Source: Mobiluncus curtisii subsp. curtisii ATCC 35241
GTDB taxonomy: Bacteria; Actinomycetota; Actinomycetes; Actinomycetales; Actinomycetaceae
NCBI RefSeq assembly: GCF_000146285.1
Contig: NZ_GL385912.1
Coordinates: forward strand, 1 to 64,000
DNA length: 64,000 nt
Direction: 5' to 3'
Shown here in pieces: positions 27,076 to 36,150 of the stretch (positions within the stretch are counted from its first letter, which is position 1; each line of letters begins with the position of its first letter). The notes beneath the pieces were generated by a model. The model did no database searches and was not told the DNA's origin. It saw nothing but the letters and a program-made list of their open reading frames with translations. The translations under genes and the position numbers were made by a program.

Positions 27076-28380
27076 ATGGTTACAGTCCCGAAGACGACAG
27101 ATTTTAGCCCGGCGGAGCTCGCCCGGATGCGTGCGGATTTTCCGATTCTGACCATTCCGGGACGTGATGGTCAGCCCCTCGATTACCTGGATTCGGGGGC
27201 AACCTCACAAAAGCCGGCAGCGGTGTTGGATGCCATTGACGATTTTTACCGTCATCACAATGGGGCGGTGCATCGCGGCACCCACCAGCTCGGCGACGAA
27301 GCAACCTCCTTGTTTGAAGATGCTCGGCAGGACGTGGCGGACTTCTTAGGGGTGAGCGACCCCGAAGAAATCGTGTGGACTTCGGGGGCAACCGCAGCGT
27401 TAAACCTGGTGGCTTACGGGTTTGCAGCTGCTACCTGGGAGCGTGCAGGCGGTCCTTTTGCCTTGCAGCCCGGTGATGAAATCGTGTTCACCAGGGCGGA
27501 GCATCACGCTAACCTGGTGCCGTGGCAGTTGGTCGCTAAACGTACCGGAGCTGTGACGAAAGTCATCGAACTCACTCCCGACGGGCGCGTGGACGTGAAT
27601 CACCTGGAGGATGTCATTACGTCGCGCACGCGGGTGGTTGCGTTCACGCACCTGTCCAACGTGACGGGAGCGGTGACAGACATCGCGCCAATTATTGCTG
27701 CCGCCCGGGCAGTCGGTGCCATCGTCGTGATGGATACCTGCCAGTCCAGTGCTCACCTGCCGCTGGACGTGGATCAGCTGGGCGTTGACTTTACGTGTTT
27801 TTCCGGGCACAAGATGCTTGGACCCACCGGGGTAGGAGCCTTGTGGGGGAGGCGTGAGTTACTCGAGCAGCTGCCGGTATTCCTCAGTGGCGGTTCTATG
27901 ATTGAAAACGTCACGGTGGAAGAAACTACTTTCATGCCGGCTCCCTATCGGTTTGAAGCCGGTACACAGCCGGTAGCCCAGATTGTCGGGTGGGCTGCCG
28001 CTTGCAAATACCTGCAAGAACTGGGGATGGAACGGGTCGCTGCACACGAACAGGCTCTCACCGCTTATGCCCTGCCGAGACTGGTCGACATTCCCGGTGT
28101 GAAGGTACTGGGTCCCACCGACATGACGCATCGCGCGGGGGTGTTGTCTTTTGAAATGAAGGGCATTCATCCTCATGACCTGGGGCAATACTTGGATTCT
28201 CAAGGGGTGGCGGTACGCGTGGGACATCACTGTGCCATTCCGCTGCATCGGTTCTTTGGGGTAAGCGCCTCCACCCGAGCCACGTTCAGTCCTACCACGA
28301 CTATTGAAGAGGTTGATCGTTGGCTGCAGGCGTTACCCCAGGCCGCGAAGTTCTTTGGGGTTACACCCGAGGGTGACTGA
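27076..28380 (+). CDS. sufS: Cysteine desulfurase SufS
   Basis: 434 residues from ATG 27076 (AAGGAG upstream). It is a PLP enzyme that removes sulfur from cysteine. The PLP lysine is K246 in FSGHKMLGPTG; the persulfide-forming Cys is C386 in RVGHHCAIPLHRFFG. The TSGATAALNLVAYGF segment near residue 100 contacts the cofactor. sufU starts 18 bp later, matching the SufS-SufU sulfur-transfer pair of Gram-positives. Confidence 0.96.
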   Translation: MVTVPKTTDFSPAELARMRADFPILTIPGRDGQPLDYLDSGATSQKPAAVLDAIDDFYRHHNGAVHRGTHQLGDEATSLFEDARQDVADFLGVSDPEEIVWTSGATAALNLVAYGFAAATWERAGGPFALQPGDEIVFTRAEHHANLVPWQLVAKRTGAVTKVIELTPDGRVDVNHLEDVITSRTRVVAFTHLSNVTGAVTDIAPIIAAARAVGAIVVMDTCQSSAHLPLDVDQLGVDFTCFSGHKMLGPTGVGALWGRRELLEQLPVFLSGGSMIENVTVEETTFMPAPYRFEAGTQPVAQIVGWAAACKYLQELGMERVAAHEQALTAYALPRLVDIPGVKVLGPTDMTHRAGVLSFEMKGIHPHDLGQYLDSQGVAVRVGHHCAIPLHRFFGVSASTRATFSPTTTIEEVDRWLQALPQAAKFFGVTPEGD

Positions 28381-28398
28381 TAGACAGAAGGAATACAA

Positions 28399-28941
28399 GT
28401 GAACGAACTGGAAAACCTGTATCAACAGCTCATCTTGGAGCAGTCCAAAGCTCGGCATGGTGCCGGTACTCTGCCCGGCTGGGCAGCGAGTTCCCACCAG
28501 GTCAATCCGACTTGCGGAGATGAGGTTACGCTGCAGGTGAAAGTGACAGACGGAAAGTTGCGTGAACTGGTGTGGGACGGGCATGGCTGCTCGATTTCGC
28601 AAGCGTCTCTGTCGATGATGTGGGAGCTGGTGCAGGGACAGGACCTGGAAGCCGTGCACGGGCTGGAACAGGATTTCAACGAAATGATGCATTCACGTGG
28701 TCGAGGGGTGGACGAAGACCTACTCGATCGCCTGGGCGATGCATCCAGTTTGGAAGGAGTCTCTCGGTACGTCAATCGTGTGAAATGCGCTCTGCTGGGG
28801 TGGATGGCTTTGAAAGATGCCCTGGCTCAGGCGGAAGTGACGGATGGAACCGGCGGCGGGACCCAGACGGCGCCGCACTGTGACCCGAAAGTGATGAACC
28901 GGACTTGTGACCCGCAACACCCCCAAATGGCAAAGGAATAA
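28399..28941 (+). CDS. sufU: Zinc-dependent sulfurtransferase SufU
   Basis: 180 residues, GTG start, with AGAAGGA upstream. The zinc ligands are C39 and D41 in NPTCGDEV, C64 in GHGCSIS and C130 in RVKCALL. In Firmicutes SufU takes sulfur from SufS rather than serving as scaffold (established). A 35-residue Asp/Thr/Pro-rich tail extends past the domain. Confidence 0.93.
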   Translation: MNELENLYQQLILEQSKARHGAGTLPGWAASSHQVNPTCGDEVTLQVKVTDGKLRELVWDGHGCSISQASLSMMWELVQGQDLEAVHGLEQDFNEMMHSRGRGVDEDLLDRLGDASSLEGVSRYVNRVKCALLGWMALKDALAQAEVTDGTGGGTQTAPHCDPKVMNRTCDPQHPQMAKE

Positions 28942-28945
28942 ATCC

Positions 28946-29422
28946 ATGAGCGAAGAACCCTTGAGCAAAGAATTATTGAACGAATTGGGAACTCCCGACA
29001 CCAGCGCGATGGTGGAATCCGAGGGCAGCGCCACGCCAGCGGGGGCAGTAACCGTGGTCGAAGGGGTAGCGGCGGACACCGTGTCGGCACCAGGAGCAGA
29101 GCTTTCCGAGGAACAGCGAGCTCTGGTGGAAGAAATCGTGGAACTGCTGAAGGACGTCATCGACCCGGAACTGGGCATCAACATCGTGGATTTGGGGTTG
29201 CTTTACGGGCTGCACCTGGACGGAGATGCCCTGGTCATTGATATGACTCTGACCTCTGCCGGCTGCCCGCTGACGGATATGATTGAACGCCAATGCCGTT
29301 TCGTGCTGGAAGATTTGATGAAAACCGTGTCAATCAACTGGGTGTGGCTGCCACCGTGGGGTCCAGACAAAATCACTGAGGACGGTCGCGAGCAGCTGCG
29401 GGCTCTCGGTTTCAACGTGTGA
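28946..29422 (+). CDS. sufT: SufT / MIP18-family Fe-S maturation protein
   Basis: 158 residues from ATG 28946 (AAAGGA upstream). The C-terminal 100 residues are the DUF59 domain: VIDPELGINIVDLGLLYG with the conserved DPE, and LTSAGCPLTDMI with its cysteine. The first 55 residues are acidic and probably disordered. SufT proteins help insert clusters into target enzymes under high demand. It is the last gene of the suf operon. Confidence 0.92.
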   Translation: MSEEPLSKELLNELGTPDTSAMVESEGSATPAGAVTVVEGVAADTVSAPGAELSEEQRALVEEIVELLKDVIDPELGINIVDLGLLYGLHLDGDALVIDMTLTSAGCPLTDMIERQCRFVLEDLMKTVSINWVWLPPWGPDKITEDGREQLRALGFNV

Positions 29423-29525
29423 TTCACTCAGAGGCGAATTTGTGCTGCCTGGGGCGGGCTAAGGTATTTCACAGTTAGATTTGGCTTGAGGAATAACATG
29501 GGCGCAAAGATTCCTCGGCTCTTGT

Positions 29526-29531
29526 TAGAAT
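29526..29531 (+). promoter_or_regulatory. -10 hexamer placed for a leaderless transcript
   Basis: TAGAAT, then TACCCC (6 nt), then the ATG of the old yellow enzyme gene. There is no Shine-Dalgarno sequence. The arrangement predicts transcription starting at or next to the A of the start codon. Confidence 0.55.
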
Positions 29532-29537
29532 TACCCC

Positions 29538-30650
29538 ATGTCCCACCTTTTTACGCCGTTTCGACTGAAAAACCTCGAGACCCGCAACCGCTTGTGGATG
29601 CCGCCGATGTGCCAATTTACTGCCTCTTCCGAGGGACCGTCTGCGGGTTGGCCTAACGATTGGCATGAAGTTCACTACGGTGCTAGGGCAGCAGGCGGGG
29701 TGGGCGCTGTCATCGTGGAAGCGACCGCGGTGAACCCGGAAGGACGCATTAGTCCCTTTGATTTAATGCTGGATCGGGACGAGAAAATCCCCGCGTTCGC
29801 GCGACTGGCTACCCTCATCAAGGAAGGTGGCGCGGCTGCCGGCATTCAGATTTCTCACGCGGGCAGAAAAGCCTCCGCTTCTCCGTCCGGTACTCCCTTG
29901 GCTCCAGAAGACTCCGACTTGGGAGGAATCGGTTGGCATACGGTGGCTCCCAGTCCGATTCCGTTTACTGCCCGCCACGAGACTCCACGTGAAATGAGTG
30001 TCGCGGAGATTCGTCAGACACAAACGGATTTCGTCTCTGCCATCCGCCGCGCCCTGGAAGCCGGGTTCGATTTTGTGGAGCTTCACGGTGCCCACGGTTA
30101 CCTGTTGAGCCAGTTTATTTCTCCGCTGACGAACCAGCGTACTGACGAGTACGGTGGTGACTTGCAGGGAAGGTTCCGGTTTTGGCGCGAGCTGGTCATT
30201 ACGATTAGAGGGGAGCTGGGAGAGAACTTCCCGCTCTTAATGCGAATTTCCGCGACAAACTGGGTACCCAACGGAGCTTTCGGTTTGCAGCGTGACGTCA
30301 CCCTAGAGGACTGGGGTCGAATCGTTCAGGATTTGGCAGCCTTCGGCGTTGACTTCATTGACGTGTCCACCGGTGGGCTGATTGCCGGGGTGGAAATTCC
30401 GCAGGCCCCCGGTTATCAGGTGAAATACGCCACTGAGATTCAAGACCGAGGCCCGCTTCCTGTTTCAGCAGTCGGCTTGATTACCGAACCGGCGCAAGCT
30501 GAGCAGATTTTGGTCAACGGTCAAGCTTCTGTGATTCAGGTTGGCAGACCGCTGCTGACTGATCCCTCGCTGCCATTGGCTTGGGCGGCACGTTTGGGTG
30601 ATGAAGCCCCGATTCCCAAGCCTTATATCAATGGCACTCCGCGCAGCTGA
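29538..30650 (+). CDS. NADH:flavin oxidoreductase, old yellow enzyme (YqjM-like)
   Basis: 370 residues, FMN-dependent TIM barrel. The YqjM-type features are C25 in MPPMCQF, which tunes the flavin, and H183 and H186 in ELHGAHGYL, which bind the substrate carbonyl or nitro oxygen. The C-terminal GRPLLTDPSLP closes the phosphate site. It reduces activated alkenes or electrophiles using NAD(P)H; the natural substrate is unknown. It stands alone after the suf operon and seems to have its own leaderless promoter. Confidence 0.92.
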   Translation: MSHLFTPFRLKNLETRNRLWMPPMCQFTASSEGPSAGWPNDWHEVHYGARAAGGVGAVIVEATAVNPEGRISPFDLMLDRDEKIPAFARLATLIKEGGAAAGIQISHAGRKASASPSGTPLAPEDSDLGGIGWHTVAPSPIPFTARHETPREMSVAEIRQTQTDFVSAIRRALEAGFDFVELHGAHGYLLSQFISPLTNQRTDEYGGDLQGRFRFWRELVITIRGELGENFPLLMRISATNWVPNGAFGLQRDVTLEDWGRIVQDLAAFGVDFIDVSTGGLIAGVEIPQAPGYQVKYATEIQDRGPLPVSAVGLITEPAQAEQILVNGQASVIQVGRPLLTDPSLPLAWAARLGDEAPIPKPYINGTPRS

Positions 30651-30714
30651 TGTCTATCAGCCTTGACTTCGAGGCGGCGCGACTATTGACCTTAGGGCAG
30701 CGGTTCAACGGGAA

Positions 30715-31485
30715 CTACTTTGCCTTCGCAATCAGAGCTTGACCCAGATACGTCACGAATCGCTGCAATTCGGCACGCACCTCGTTAGCGTCCTTGACTG
30801 GATTCTTGCCGTCAAAATACACCCGAATTTCCAAGTTACCGACTCTCTGAAACACCCCGACTTCGGTAGTGGCAAGCTGACCTTCACCGGGGTCCGTTCT
30901 GCTAGTCATCATCAAGCCGTCTTGGGCTCCGTCAAGCGGATAATCCGCCGCGGCGGTGGTAAACCGGAGGCTTTTGTCTCCGGGAGCCGTCACTGCATAA
31001 GTGGGACAGGCTTGTGCTAAATCCCGCTGGACTTTAATGGCTTTCTGGGCCTGCGCCACGGAATCATAAGCTCGCAGTTGAGTGCGCACAACGGTGGCGT
31101 GATTATTAAGGTTAGCTTGGGAAAAAGCAGCGGGGATGCTTTCCTGATCCGCATACGAGTCGAGAACTTTTTGCTGGCACTTTTCAGGTTTAAAGGTAGT
31201 TTGCCGCAACAAATCTAACGCTTGGTGATCGGCAGAGCGCATCGAAGCGGTGGTCTCTTCGTCATAGACTTTCAGGCTTTCACCTTTGAGTTTTAACCCA
31301 CTCAAAATAATGGCCAGATTCGGACCGGAAAACTGTTTCACCATTGTGGGGAGGTCATCTTTTTGCTTGACATAAGCGCTGTCAGGGTGATCCAGAGTCT
31401 GTTTCGTACCGGTGGTACATCCGCTCAACGTTGCTGCCAGCAGTGCCGCCCCCAGGATGCTGGCGACGGTCTTTTGATAACGCAT
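30715..31485 (-). CDS. Lipoprotein of unknown function
   Basis: 256 residues. A lipoprotein signal (MRYQKTVASILGAALLAATL then SGC) gives the lipobox LSGC with Cys23 as lipid anchor, so the mature protein sits on the outer face of the membrane. GAGAGG precedes the ATG by 7 nt. The mature part is soluble, with two further cysteines (about residues 103 and 160) that could form a disulfide. It resembles actinobacterial sensor-like extracellular domains in length and composition but I cannot assign a family. It follows the ABC-F gene on the same strand after 64 bp. Confidence 0.75.
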   Translation of the reverse strand: MRYQKTVASILGAALLAATLSGCTTGTKQTLDHPDSAYVKQKDDLPTMVKQFSGPNLAIILSGLKLKGESLKVYDEETTASMRSADHQALDLLRQTTFKPEKCQQKVLDSYADQESIPAAFSQANLNNHATVVRTQLRAYDSVAQAQKAIKVQRDLAQACPTYAVTAPGDKSLRFTTAAADYPLDGAQDGLMMTSRTDPGEGQLATTEVGVFQRVGNLEIRVYFDGKNPVKDANEVRAELQRFVTYLGQALIAKAK

Positions 31486-31549
31486 CAGTTTTCCTCTCTA
31501 GTCTGTTTCAAACAGTTTACCGTTTCGTGTGGTGTGGATAGACAACGGT

Positions 31550-33160
31550 TTAATCTACTTCAACCAGTTCCAGATAAGTTTCGTCCCACAGGTCCTCATC
31601 ACCATCGGGCAGCAGCAGAACCCGTTGCGGATCCAGTGCCTTCACCGCGCCCGGATCGTGGGTGACCAAGATTACTGCCCCTTCATAGGTGGCTAAGGAA
31701 TTTAGAATCTCCTCGCGCGAGGCAGGATCCAAGTTGTTGGTCGGTTCGTCCAGCAGCAGTACGTTCGCCCCGCTCACCACCAATGTGGCTAAAGCTAGAC
31801 GGGTCTTTTCTCCGCCGGACAGCACTGCGGTGGGTTTATCTGCATCCGCTCCGGAGAACAGGAACTGTCCCAGCAGGGAACGTACCTGGGTGTCATCAAG
31901 TTCCGGAGCTGCCCGCCGTAAGTTCTCTACCACGGAGAGGGAGTTGTCCAGCGTCTCGTGTTCTTGGGCGTAATAGCCGAGCTTCAATCCGTGACCAGGA
32001 ACCACTCGTCCCGTGTCGCTGGTCTCCAAGCCAGCTAGGATACGCAGCATGGTCGTCTTTCCCGCGCCGTTGAAGCCTAACACCACCACTTTTGAACCGC
32101 GGTCGATAGCCAGCGTCAGATTGGTAAAAACTTCCAAGGAACCGTAAGTTTTAGAAATTCCCTCCGCGGATAGGGGAACTTTTCCACAAGGCTGGGGCTG
32201 AGGGAAATCCAGTTTGGCGACTTTTTCCTTCGGACCTTCCGCCTGGGTATTTTCCAGCAGCTGCGCCGCTCGGCGCAGCATCTGTTGGGCAGCCACAGCC
32301 TTGGTGGCTTTCGCGTGGAGACGTTCGCCTTGAGCTTGCAGAGCCGCGGCTTTCTTTTCTGCTACCGCCCGTTCCCGTTTCCGCCGTACCTCATCATCAG
32401 CGCGAGCCTGCAAATATGCCTTCCAACCCATGTGGTACACGTCCAACACGCCACGCATCGCATCCAAATACAAAACCTGGTTCAGGGTTTCGTCCAAGAG
32501 CTTGACATTGTGCGAAATAATCAGGACTCCGCCAGGGAATGAACGCAGGTACCCGCGCAGCCACACTATCGAGTCGTGGTCTAAGTGGTTGGTCGGTTCG
32601 TCCAGCAGCAGGGTGTCTGCCCCGGAAAACAGCACGCGTGCCAGCTCGACCCGGCGGCGTTGCCCTCCGGAGAGCGTCCCCAAAGGCTGCCGTAATGTTT
32701 CGTTAGAAATCCCTAAGTTAGCGGCGATTTGTGCAGCTTCGGAAGCTGCCGCGTAACCGCCGGACATGTGAAACTCCTGATCCAGGCGCACATATTTTTC
32801 CATGGCCTTTTGCTGTTTTTCGCCTGATTCACGACTCATCGCCTCCTCCGCTTTGCGGATGCGAGATTCGATGACATCCAGTCCGCGCACGCTCAAGATG
32901 TGGTCGCGCACTATCTGGTCGGGATCAACTTCCCGAGGATCTTGGGGAAGGTAGCCTGGGGCGGTCGACCGGGATACGGTTCCCTCAACTTGAATAGCAT
33001 CGGGCAGACCGGTACCGCTCAGTAGTCTCATTAGGGTGGTCTTGCCGGCGCCGTTGCGCCCCACCAAACCGACCCGCATACCTTTGTTGACCTGGAATGA
33101 AGCGTGTTCCATCAGGATGCGATCCGCGATCCGTAAGGTGAGGTCAGTGGCAGTAATCAC
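31550..33160 (-). CDS. ABC-F family ATPase
   Basis: 536 residues with two ABC domains and no membrane segment. Walker A motifs are GRNGAGKTT (near residue 36) and GFNGAGKTT (near 360); signatures are LSGGQRRRVELAR and LSGGEKTRLALA; both Walker B motifs end LLLDEPTNHLD or LLLDEPTNNLD. The 80-residue linker is Lys/Glu/Ala-rich. ABC-F proteins act on ribosomes, some giving antibiotic protection; this one looks like the housekeeping actinobacterial type. The start is GTG at 33160, six nt after TAAACT and without a clear ribosome-binding site. Confidence 0.92.
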   Translation of the reverse strand: MITATDLTLRIADRILMEHASFQVNKGMRVGLVGRNGAGKTTLMRLLSGTGLPDAIQVEGTVSRSTAPGYLPQDPREVDPDQIVRDHILSVRGLDVIESRIRKAEEAMSRESGEKQQKAMEKYVRLDQEFHMSGGYAAASEAAQIAANLGISNETLRQPLGTLSGGQRRRVELARVLFSGADTLLLDEPTNHLDHDSIVWLRGYLRSFPGGVLIISHNVKLLDETLNQVLYLDAMRGVLDVYHMGWKAYLQARADDEVRRKRERAVAEKKAAALQAQGERLHAKATKAVAAQQMLRRAAQLLENTQAEGPKEKVAKLDFPQPQPCGKVPLSAEGISKTYGSLEVFTNLTLAIDRGSKVVVLGFNGAGKTTMLRILAGLETSDTGRVVPGHGLKLGYYAQEHETLDNSLSVVENLRRAAPELDDTQVRSLLGQFLFSGADADKPTAVLSGGEKTRLALATLVVSGANVLLLDEPTNNLDPASREEILNSLATYEGAVILVTHDPGAVKALDPQRVLLLPDGDEDLWDETYLELVEVD

Positions 33161-33166
33161 CCCAAG

Positions 33167-33172
33167 AGTTTA
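33167..33172 (-). promoter_or_regulatory. -10 hexamer placed for a leaderless transcript
   Basis: On the minus strand TAAACT, then CTTGGG (6 nt), then the GTG of the ABC-F gene. The GGG could be read as a weak ribosome-binding site but is too close to the start. Confidence 0.45.
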
Positions 33173-33295
33173 GTCGGAAAACCGCCAGAACTGAAAACCT
33201 GCTCAACCGACCTTGTGACGTGAGATCGCAATTTACAAAATCCGTCTGGCAGAGGACTCTCAGGACGGAAAACCACCCCAAAAGTGTGCGTCTGA

Positions 33296-34597
33296 TTATT
33301 TTCGGGTGCGAATCCACAGACGGTCGAATTCCCAGGCGGAGAGTTCCGCAGCGACTTCGCCGTGGCGTTCCATGCCGTGTAGTAACTCCCCGGCTTCGCG
33401 CAGCAGCGAGAGCGCCCAATGAATGGTGGTTTCTCGGTCCGACCCGGCAGAATAAACCAGTTGTACCGCGCATTTTCGCAGGTAGCGGGCCCGCAAAAGC
33501 GGTCGTTCGCTGTACAAATCCGCAGCGCAACCATAGAGCCCAGCGGCGCGGATGCCCTGCAGATCGCGTGCTGCCAAATCCGCGGCAATAACCGTAAATT
33601 CTTGCTCCAGTGCCAGATTCCCGTGGCGCTGCGCCCACGCTGAAACTTCCTCAGCGTATTCAATGCCTTTTTTGGCTCGTCCCATCCGCGCCAGCGAACG
33701 AGCCAGCACTGCTTTGACGCCGATGCGACGGGATTCTCCCAGATTCAGCTGGTCAAAAAGCCGGAGAGTCTCTATACCGTGGGAAATGACGTCTTGATCC
33801 AGATGCATTTCGGCATCGAGATCAGTTCGAGTGGCACTCAGCAGGGCTTGCTGGAGCAACAGCCCCTCCGATTTGGCCTGCTGGAATAACGTTTTTACCC
33901 GATTCAGGGCAGCGGCGTAGTTCCCGCTATCCTGATCCATTTGCAGACGAAACATTCCGATGGTCATGCGGGCGCCCTGCAGATCAGAAAAAATCCCCGG
34001 GTTGCCCTCTAAATCGTCAAGAAAAAACAGTGCCTGCTCCCGCTGCCCTTGAGCCAGATAGATTTTCACCTGTAACAGAGCGGAATCCAGACGAATCCGG
34101 GCTGAGCTGACCGCAGCTTCACCGCGGAGAATCCGGGCGGCTCGCAAATCCCCCAATTCCAGCAGGCTGTTTGCTAAAAGCACCAAGGATTCAGATTTTT
34201 CTAATGAATCAGGTACTCTGGCGAGGAATTTAATCAGCTGTGCTGCGGTCTCGGAAGCCTCCGCCGGAGGAATCTGAGGCAATAGTAGAGCGTGTGCCTG
34301 CGCCAGGGCATAGGTAGCCCCCCTCAAATCGTCTCGATGATGACACCACACTGCGACTTGTTTCCAGATGGAGGCTGCCGCGCTGTTCTCACCGCGGGCT
34401 ACCAGCATATCTGCCCATAGGCGCAGAATGTTCAGATTTTCTGTCTCGCTGCGACTCGGGCTGGGAGCAAAAGGTTCAGCAAGAGGGAAAGCCTGCAGGG
34501 CATAAGCCAGCAGACGCAGACTGACGGAATGCGACGAGGTGGCGTACTGGCTGGCCAAATCCGGCAGCAGCAGCGTAATATCCATCCGATTTGCCAT
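33296..34597 (-). CDS. TPR-like helical repeat protein, third gene of three
   Basis: 433 residues, almost all helix-forming, rich in Leu and Ala, with no signal peptide or membrane segment. Repeats of about 34-40 residues pairing small residues (ALLQVKIYLAQGQREQALFFLDDLE) are of TPR type. It shares segments with the preceding gene: RAAGLYGCAADLYSERPLLRARYLRK corresponds to RAANLYGFCAELAGGEISLRARFLRK there, so the two are paralogues. Its ATG overlaps the upstream stop by one base (TAATG). Function unknown; a scaffold or adaptor role is the usual inference for TPR proteins. Confidence 0.8.
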   Translation of the reverse strand: MANRMDITLLLPDLASQYATSSHSVSLRLLAYALQAFPLAEPFAPSPSRSETENLNILRLWADMLVARGENSAAASIWKQVAVWCHHRDDLRGATYALAQAHALLLPQIPPAEASETAAQLIKFLARVPDSLEKSESLVLLANSLLELGDLRAARILRGEAAVSSARIRLDSALLQVKIYLAQGQREQALFFLDDLEGNPGIFSDLQGARMTIGMFRLQMDQDSGNYAAALNRVKTLFQQAKSEGLLLQQALLSATRTDLDAEMHLDQDVISHGIETLRLFDQLNLGESRRIGVKAVLARSLARMGRAKKGIEYAEEVSAWAQRHGNLALEQEFTVIAADLAARDLQGIRAAGLYGCAADLYSERPLLRARYLRKCAVQLVYSAGSDRETTIHWALSLLREAGELLHGMERHGEVAAELSAWEFDRLWIRTRK

Positions 34598-36138
34598 TAC
34601 GCTTTTCCCTCCTCGGACGAGTCTGACGGTGGTGGTGCACTTTCGTTAGGCACAATCGAAGTGTCCGCGTCACCCTCGACACTCGCCATCCAGGTGCGCA
34701 GTTCATTCCATTTAGCAAGTTCCTGCGCAGCGAGTTCGCGTTCTCCCTCCGGAGTGGACATCAACAGCGAAAGCGCTTCCTCCAAAAGATCCTTTGCTAG
34801 AGACAGTGCAGTTCTTGCTTCAATAGATTTAACATCCGGAGTAATCTCTAGGTGCTGTAGCGTTTCCGCTTCCAGTCTTGCGGCGGGGTCGTCCGGGAAT
34901 GGCGCACAGGAGTCCTCGGGCAGCTCCCGACGCGGAGGTTTCAGACCTACGGTCTCTAAAATTGCCGCGGACTCTTTACGTAGGAAGCGGGCTCGCAGCG
35001 ATATTTCACCACCGGCTAGTTCCGCGCAGAATCCGTAAAGATTAGCGGCACGAGCTTGATCTCCGCTAGCTCTGGCAGATTTAGCTCCCATTTCAAACAG
35101 CACAATGGCGGTATCTACGTCCCCGTGTTCCCGAGCTCGCGTGCCGGCAATCTCAGCGCAATTAACCGCCTGAATATGCCGCCCTAAACTGGCCAAACTT
35201 TGAACCAAGACAATGTCCAAAGTCCTCACCACCTCGTTATTGATACCGAGATCGTGAGCTACATCCAGAGCCCAGGACGCTAAATCAACCACGATTTCCG
35301 TTTTGTTCAGTTCCACCAGGGAAGAAATCTGTTCCATTGCCGCAATCACAGCCATGTAGGGCAGGTCATAGTCGCGGCACAGGTCGGTCACAATCCGGAG
35401 GTGATTGGCGGCATCTACGTGACGGCCTATGGCTCGATACCAGGTCCCTAAGAACTCGCGCACCTCGACTTGTAACGCCAGTGGGTCTTCGGAATCGCGC
35501 CCTAATATAAGTTCCCCGAATTCCAAAGCCTCATCAATCTGCCCGCAGCAAGCCAGCAGCACGGCATCAGCCAGGTCCAAACTGGCTTTGAGAGATTCTT
35601 TTTCGGGACAGATAACCCGAGCTTGATCCAGGGTCTCCCGGCCATCAGCATTGGCTCCAATGAGAGCAAAACCGTGCACCAGATGGGCGAGGGTTGCCGT
35701 GGACAAATCCGGATTTTGTGCCATAGCTGCGGGATTATCCAAAAGCAGATTCACGATGTCTCGCAAATCCTTACGAATATCTCCCACAAAAGGTGAGCCG
35801 TGCTCGGTGTCATCATCGAGACGGAAAGATCGATCCACGTGCAGCTGCGCCAGAGCGGCCGCTTGGGACACTATGTCGCCCGCCCCTGCGGCTTGGGTAG
35901 CCGCGAACTTAAAGATAGCCCGACAGGCACTGACATCCCCCAAAGCATCTAAAATGGTTGCCCGCAGTCGCAGGAACGAGATAGCGTGGCGAGGCGCCAC
36001 CGCGCTCAGAGGAGCGTTCGGAAAAGCCTGCAGCATCCGGTCCGCGAGCCGCCACGCATAAGATCCGGTCGCATCCGTATACGCTTCACACAGCTCATCC
36101 AGAGAATCCGGAACAGGAGGTAAGGCGAAACGTTGCAT
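34597..36138 (-). CDS. TPR-like helical repeat protein, second gene of three
   Basis: 513 residues, helical repeats throughout, cytoplasmic. The N-terminal half (WRLADRMLQAFPNAPLS...LRLRATILDALGDVSACRA) lines up with the start of the next gene (LRLLAYALQAFPLAEPFA...LRLWADMLVARGENSAAAS). The C-terminal 100 residues are more acidic, ending in a Ser/Pro/Asp tail. It begins 9 bp after the first gene of the operon and the ATG lies 6 nt after TAAACT, whose TAA is that gene's stop codon, so it might also have its own leaderless start. Function unknown. Confidence 0.8.
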   Translation of the reverse strand: MQRFALPPVPDSLDELCEAYTDATGSYAWRLADRMLQAFPNAPLSAVAPRHAISFLRLRATILDALGDVSACRAIFKFAATQAAGAGDIVSQAAALAQLHVDRSFRLDDDTEHGSPFVGDIRKDLRDIVNLLLDNPAAMAQNPDLSTATLAHLVHGFALIGANADGRETLDQARVICPEKESLKASLDLADAVLLACCGQIDEALEFGELILGRDSEDPLALQVEVREFLGTWYRAIGRHVDAANHLRIVTDLCRDYDLPYMAVIAAMEQISSLVELNKTEIVVDLASWALDVAHDLGINNEVVRTLDIVLVQSLASLGRHIQAVNCAEIAGTRAREHGDVDTAIVLFEMGAKSARASGDQARAANLYGFCAELAGGEISLRARFLRKESAAILETVGLKPPRRELPEDSCAPFPDDPAARLEAETLQHLEITPDVKSIEARTALSLAKDLLEEALSLLMSTPEGERELAAQELAKWNELRTWMASVEGDADTSIVPNESAPPPSDSSEEGKA

Positions 36139-36144
36139 GAAGAA

Positions 36145-36150
36145 AGTTTA
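36145..36150 (-). promoter_or_regulatory. -10-like hexamer formed by an upstream stop codon
   Basis: On the minus strand TAAACT, then TTCTTC (6 nt), then the ATG of the second TPR-like gene. Its first three bases are the stop codon of the first TPR-like gene. No Shine-Dalgarno sequence precedes this ATG. It could be an internal promoter for a leaderless message, or chance. Confidence 0.35.

Noticed and set aside
31550-33160. Antibiotic resistance gene of the ABC-F type
   Set aside because: The sequence looks like a housekeeping ABC-F protein with a charged linker; nothing points to a resistance subtype or to transfer.
33144-33663. Two overlapping minus-strand frames near the end of the third TPR-like gene
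   Set aside because: They overlap a better supported gene in another frame and have Arg/His-rich, shadow-like composition.
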